58,355 bases of DNA, taken from Heterostelium multicystogenum. Its lineage: Eukaryota; Evosea; Eumycetozoa; Acytosteliales; Acytosteliaceae. Numbering within the stretch: the first letter of the stretch is position 1; each line of letters starts with the position of its first letter. The notes under the pieces were generated by a model. It saw only the letters and a list, made by a program, of their open reading frames with translations, searched no databases and was not told the origin of the DNA. Shown here piece after piece: positions 55,481-58,355 of this stretch. The stretch spans positions 1-58,355 of the forward strand of contig RCNN01000175.1 in the NCBI GenBank assembly GCA_003667245.1, read 5' to 3'. Both the position numbers and the translations under genes were made by a program.

Positions 55481-57045
55481 ATGGGCGTTCCTGCGCTGGC
55501 TACTATCGAAACACCTCGTGAGGTGCTTACCGCTCCCGGCGGGAAGTACTCTATCGATGAGAAGCTGCGGGATCTACTGTGGCCTGACCGATGACCTGGT
55601 GCTCCATGTCTCGGCTTCGCACCTCGGCGATCCGTATGTGCTCGGCTTCATGGAGCGTCTGGGGCGTAGCAAGGTCCGCTATACCCTGCAGAAGCACCCG
55701 TTGCCGGAGATTCGCGAACTCTATGCCAACGCAGCGGCCGTGCGGCCGGCGATCGCTGTCGCCAAGCCGGTCGGTCTGATCGAAGAAACCACGCCTCGGC
55801 AAGTGCAGGTGCAACGTCTCGTCAAGGACGCGATGACCTGCGGCGCGAGCGATATCCATTTGACCATCGACAAGACACGGCATACCGCGCTCGTTGAGTA
55901 CCGGGTAAATGGGGATCTGGTCGTCAAGGACCAGATCCGGGCGGAAGATGGTCAAGCTATCGCTTCGACCATCTACCAGTCGATGTGTGACGTAGCGGAT
56001 CCAACCTACAACGACCTCCAACCGCAAGATGCCCGTCTGAAGCAGTCCTTCGTGAAGGCCTGGGGCCTGTATGGCGCCCGCATCGCGACCAGGCCGACCG
56101 ACAAAGGGACGTTGATGGTCATGCGGTTACTGCGGAGCTCGGCCGGCGGGTCGCTGGAAGAGCTCGGCTATCTGCTGGAACAGATCCAGCTGATCACGCG
56201 CATGATCCAACGCCGCAAAGGGATCATCATTTTTTCTGGCCCGACCGGCTCAGGTAAGTCGACCACCCTACAGCGCGTGTTGAGCGACCTGCTGGAGCTG
56301 TTTGAGTACAAGATCCGCTTGCTGACGATCGAGAACCCACCGGAATACGAGATCGGCAAGGGTAGGGCGATTCAAACCCCAATTCTATGCGACTCGGACG
56401 ATGCTGAAGCGGTATCCAGGGAGTGGGCGCGCTCGATCTCCAACACGCTTCGTCTCGATCCCGATGTCCTGATGGTGGGTGAGATCCGCGATCTCGCGAC
56501 CGCAAAGGCGGCTTTCACTGCCGCGATGACAGGGCACCAGCTGTGGACGACGCTCCACGCGAACGATCTCGTCGCTATCGTTGAGCGCCTGAAAGACCTC
56601 GGCATTGAGATAAGTCTCCTGACGGATCCATGTTGATGACCGGGCTCATCAACCAAGAGCTGGTTAAAACGCTCTGCAACAGCTGCAAGCTGCCGTTCGT
56701 ACAAGCCAAGGCCCAACTGCCATCTGACCTCATTGAGCGTGGTGGAGCGCTTCTGCACGCCCAGCACCGTTTACGTGTGTGGCCCAGGTTGTTCTGACTG
56801 CAACGGCACGGGTGTGCGCGGTCGGACGGTGGTCTCGGAGGTCATGATGCCGAACAAGGGGTTCATGAAGGCATTCCGAGAGAAGGGCAAGGCCGACGCC
56901 AGGGCTTACTGGGTCGACCACATGGGCGGCATCACCAAAGAACGCGCACCTCATTCGCCTGATGAACATGGGGTGTGTGGATCCGCTGCACGGAGAGCGC
57001 GACATCTGCACGCTCGACGAAGACGAAATCACCCTGAGGGATTGA
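55481..57045 (+). CDS. pilQ: PilQ pilus assembly ATPase (GspE/PilB type), frameshifted
   Basis: Cytoplasmic motor for thin-pilus extension. Start ATG 55481 (MGVPALATIETPREVL) behind GGAGAGAG. A break near 55580 leads to the N-domain (VQRLVKDAMTCGASDIHLTI), Walker A FSGPTGSGKSTTLQ (near 56245), LLTIENPPEYEI (Asp box), LRLDPDVLMVGEIRD (Walker B) and TGHQLWTTLHAND (His box). A break near 56635 leads to the zinc finger CNSCKLPF ... CGPGCSDCNGTG, and another near 56940 to NMGCVDPLHGERDICTLDED. About 521 codons, as in R64 PilQ. Confidence 0.9.
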
Positions 57046-57046
57046 A

Positions 57047-58155
57047 ATGCAGTTGCACGATTTGATGGCCAGGCTGGATCTCGCGGTGATCCGACTGCAG
57101 TTCTACGGCTCTATAAGGATGGAGCTCTACGAGGCGCTGTCGTTGCTCCTGGAAAACCGAGTGCTCCTCGATGTTGCATGAAGGACATGTACAAGATCTA
57201 TAGTGAGAACGGGAAGAAACCGAAGCGAGCGCGCTCGCTGCGGTGACCTACGACTGCTACCGTGAGGTGGCCGACGGCAAGCCGCTATCCAAGGCCTTGG
57301 CAAAGTGGGTTCCCATCAGGAATACACGCTGATCGCCGCTGGCGAGCGTTCTGGCGATCTGAAGACCTCATTCGACAACTGCGGAAAGATCATCACGGCC
57401 AAGCAGGACATCGGGGAGCCATCCTGCTGGCTACGGTGTTATCCGTCGTTCCTGATGGCCATGGTCTGCGTGATGCTGGTGATGGTGTCCACCAAGTTGG
57501 TTCCCAAATTGGCCAGGACCTCTAATCCAGAGACCTGGTCCGGCGCCGCGGCCTTCCTCTACGAGATGTCCCAATACGTCGTCCATTACGGGCGATCACC
57601 CTGGCCGGCATTCTGATCTTCCTGTTCCTGGTCTTCGCCTCGCTTCCATATCTGCGAGGTGGACTGCGCGTCCACCTCGACAAGCTTCCGCCTTGGTCGG
57701 TGTATCGAATGCTCCACGGCTCGACGTTCCTCCTCAACGTCGGCGTGATGATCCAAGCAAACGTTTCCCTGCAGGACTCCCTCCGGATGATGGCCGCGAA
57801 GCGAGCCGTGGTTGCGCGAACGCCTTAATTGCCGCCTTCTACGGTCTGGGTATCGGGGGGAACCTGGGGGTCGCGTTGAGCAAGGCCGGATACGACTTCC
57901 CAGATAAGAAGGCAGTCCAGTTCCTCATGATCCTGTCGGGCAGGATGGTTTCGAAGATGCGTTGAGCAACTTTCGGTGATCGATGGCTGAAGAAGAGCAT
58001 CAAGCAGATCCAGTCGGCCGCAAAAATGGCAATCGCCGGCGGGATCATCACGGTCGGTGTGATTCTGATGACGGTTATTTCGGGGGTGTCGGGCATCCAG
58101 GACGCAATTCAGGCGGTAGCGAAAGAACAACAGCAAAATCCCAACCACAGAGTAG
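57047..58155 (+). CDS. pilR: PilR inner-membrane platform protein (GspF/PilC type), frameshifted
   Basis: Start ATG 57047, one base after the pilQ stop (MQLHDLMARLDLAVIRLQF). Blocks in order: SIRMELYEALSLLLENR, AVTYDCYREVADGKPLSKALAKW, IAAGERSGDLKTSFDNC, FLMAMVCVMLVMVSTKLVPKLA (helix), AGILIFLFLVFASLPYL (helix), HGSTFLLNVGVMIQANVSLQD and ALSKAGYDFP, ending with the helix IAGGIITVGVILMTVISGV. AGERSGDL and GVxLxxSL patterns are diagnostic of GspF-type platforms. Breaks near 57180, 57310, 57590, 57830 and 57950. About 369 codons, as in R64 PilR. Confidence 0.85.
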
Positions 58156-58157
58156 CT

Positions 58158-58355
58158 ATGGAAAAAGCAGCAGAAGTAAAGCCAGTTCAGCCTGGCATCA
58201 ATCGCAAGGCCCATGCGAAGAAGCAGGCGGGGTTTCGGGGCTATCGAGATGATCGTGGTGCTCATCATCGTGATCGGCCTGCTGGCCCTGGCGGCGAGTC
58301 GCTGGGACACCCTGTTCCGGTAAGCAACGAGGCCGCCGAAGAGATCTCCAACGTC
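58158..58355 (+). CDS. pilS: PilS type IVB prepilin, truncated by the window edge, frameshifted
   Basis: Start ATG 58158 (MEKAAEVKPVQPGINRK), a long leader typical of type IVB prepilins. After a one-base change at a CCC run near 58211 the frame reads MRRSRRG, then FGAIEMIVVLIIVIGLLALAA. The peptidase site is G before F, with glutamate at position +5 of the mature protein, then the hydrophobic N-terminal helix. A second break near 58322 joins DTLF to SNEAAEEISNV. The rest, and any pilT, pilU and pilV, lie beyond 58355. PilS is the main thin-pilus subunit. Confidence 0.82.
   Translation, partial: MEKAAEVKPVQPGINRKAHAKKQAGFRGYRDDRGAHHRDRPAGPGGESLGHPVPVSNEAAEEISNV

Noticed and set aside
1..58355. 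tRNA, rRNA, riboswitch or insertion-sequence ends
   Set aside because: No cloverleaf-forming tRNA-like segment, no rRNA signature and no transposase gene with flanking terminal repeats could be found by eye. A covariance-model search would be needed to exclude small RNAs.

Overview
The window is a 58 kb piece of a large conjugative plasmid backbone from a Pseudomonas-type gammaproteobacterium. The host call rests on a close MvaT-family (pseudomonad H-NS analogue) protein at 44773-45135 and on GC-rich coding sequence. There are no rRNA, tRNA or housekeeping chromosomal genes. Instead there is an iteron origin with a Rep_3-type initiator, a ParA/ParB locus, a second ParB-like protein, an actin-type (StbA/ParM) segregation pair, a tyrosine recombinase, a type IVB (Dot/Icm, IncI Tra-like) conjugation apparatus and an R64-like type IVB thin-pilus operon.

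Layout. (1) 1-11.1 kb, mostly minus strand: an SNF2 helicase, small membrane proteins, an operon with a secreted HExxH metallopeptidase-like protein and an EAL phosphodiesterase, and a topoisomerase III. (2) 11.1-24.4 kb: a giant DarB-like N6-methyltransferase plus strawberry-notch helicase protein, an SF1 helicase, small hypotheticals, two HTH proteins and an HNH protein. (3) 24.4-35.8 kb, minus strand: transfer genes in the order (upstream to downstream) dotI, dotH, dotG, dotF, icmC, icmD, icmJ, three unknowns, dotO. (4) 35.7-40.9 kb: sixteen iterons, rep, a spacer with palindromes and extra iterons, then parB and parA on the opposite strand. (5) 40.9-46.2 kb: a plus-strand operon starting with an HTH protein and a ParB-like protein, then mvaT, then a convergent recombinase. 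(6) 46.3-58.4 kb, plus strand: dotD-dotC-dotB-icmT, stbA-stbB, then pilL-pilN-pilO-pilP-pilQ-pilR-pilS; pilS runs off the window.

How it works together. Dot/Icm proteins build the mating channel and the thin pilus brings cells together. Rep with its iterons, the Par modules and the recombinase maintain the replicon. MvaT and the methylase-helicase probably help the plasmid fit into, or survive entry into, a host. Repeated DNA signals tie these blocks together: a promoter-like element GACTTTCRTY-N4-TATNNN before rep, the SF1 helicase, the SNF2 helicase and dotD; a palindrome TTTTCACSGTGAAAA near rep/par and next to distant iterons; and a TTAGGTCACATGTGAC-like operator at the origin, before the 40.9 kb operon and before the dotD operon.

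Caveat: more than half of the long genes carry single-base frameshifts, several at G or C runs, with uninterrupted family-consistent coding on both sides. This looks like uncorrected long-read indels rather than decay. Such genes are annotated end to end with the approximate break positions given.
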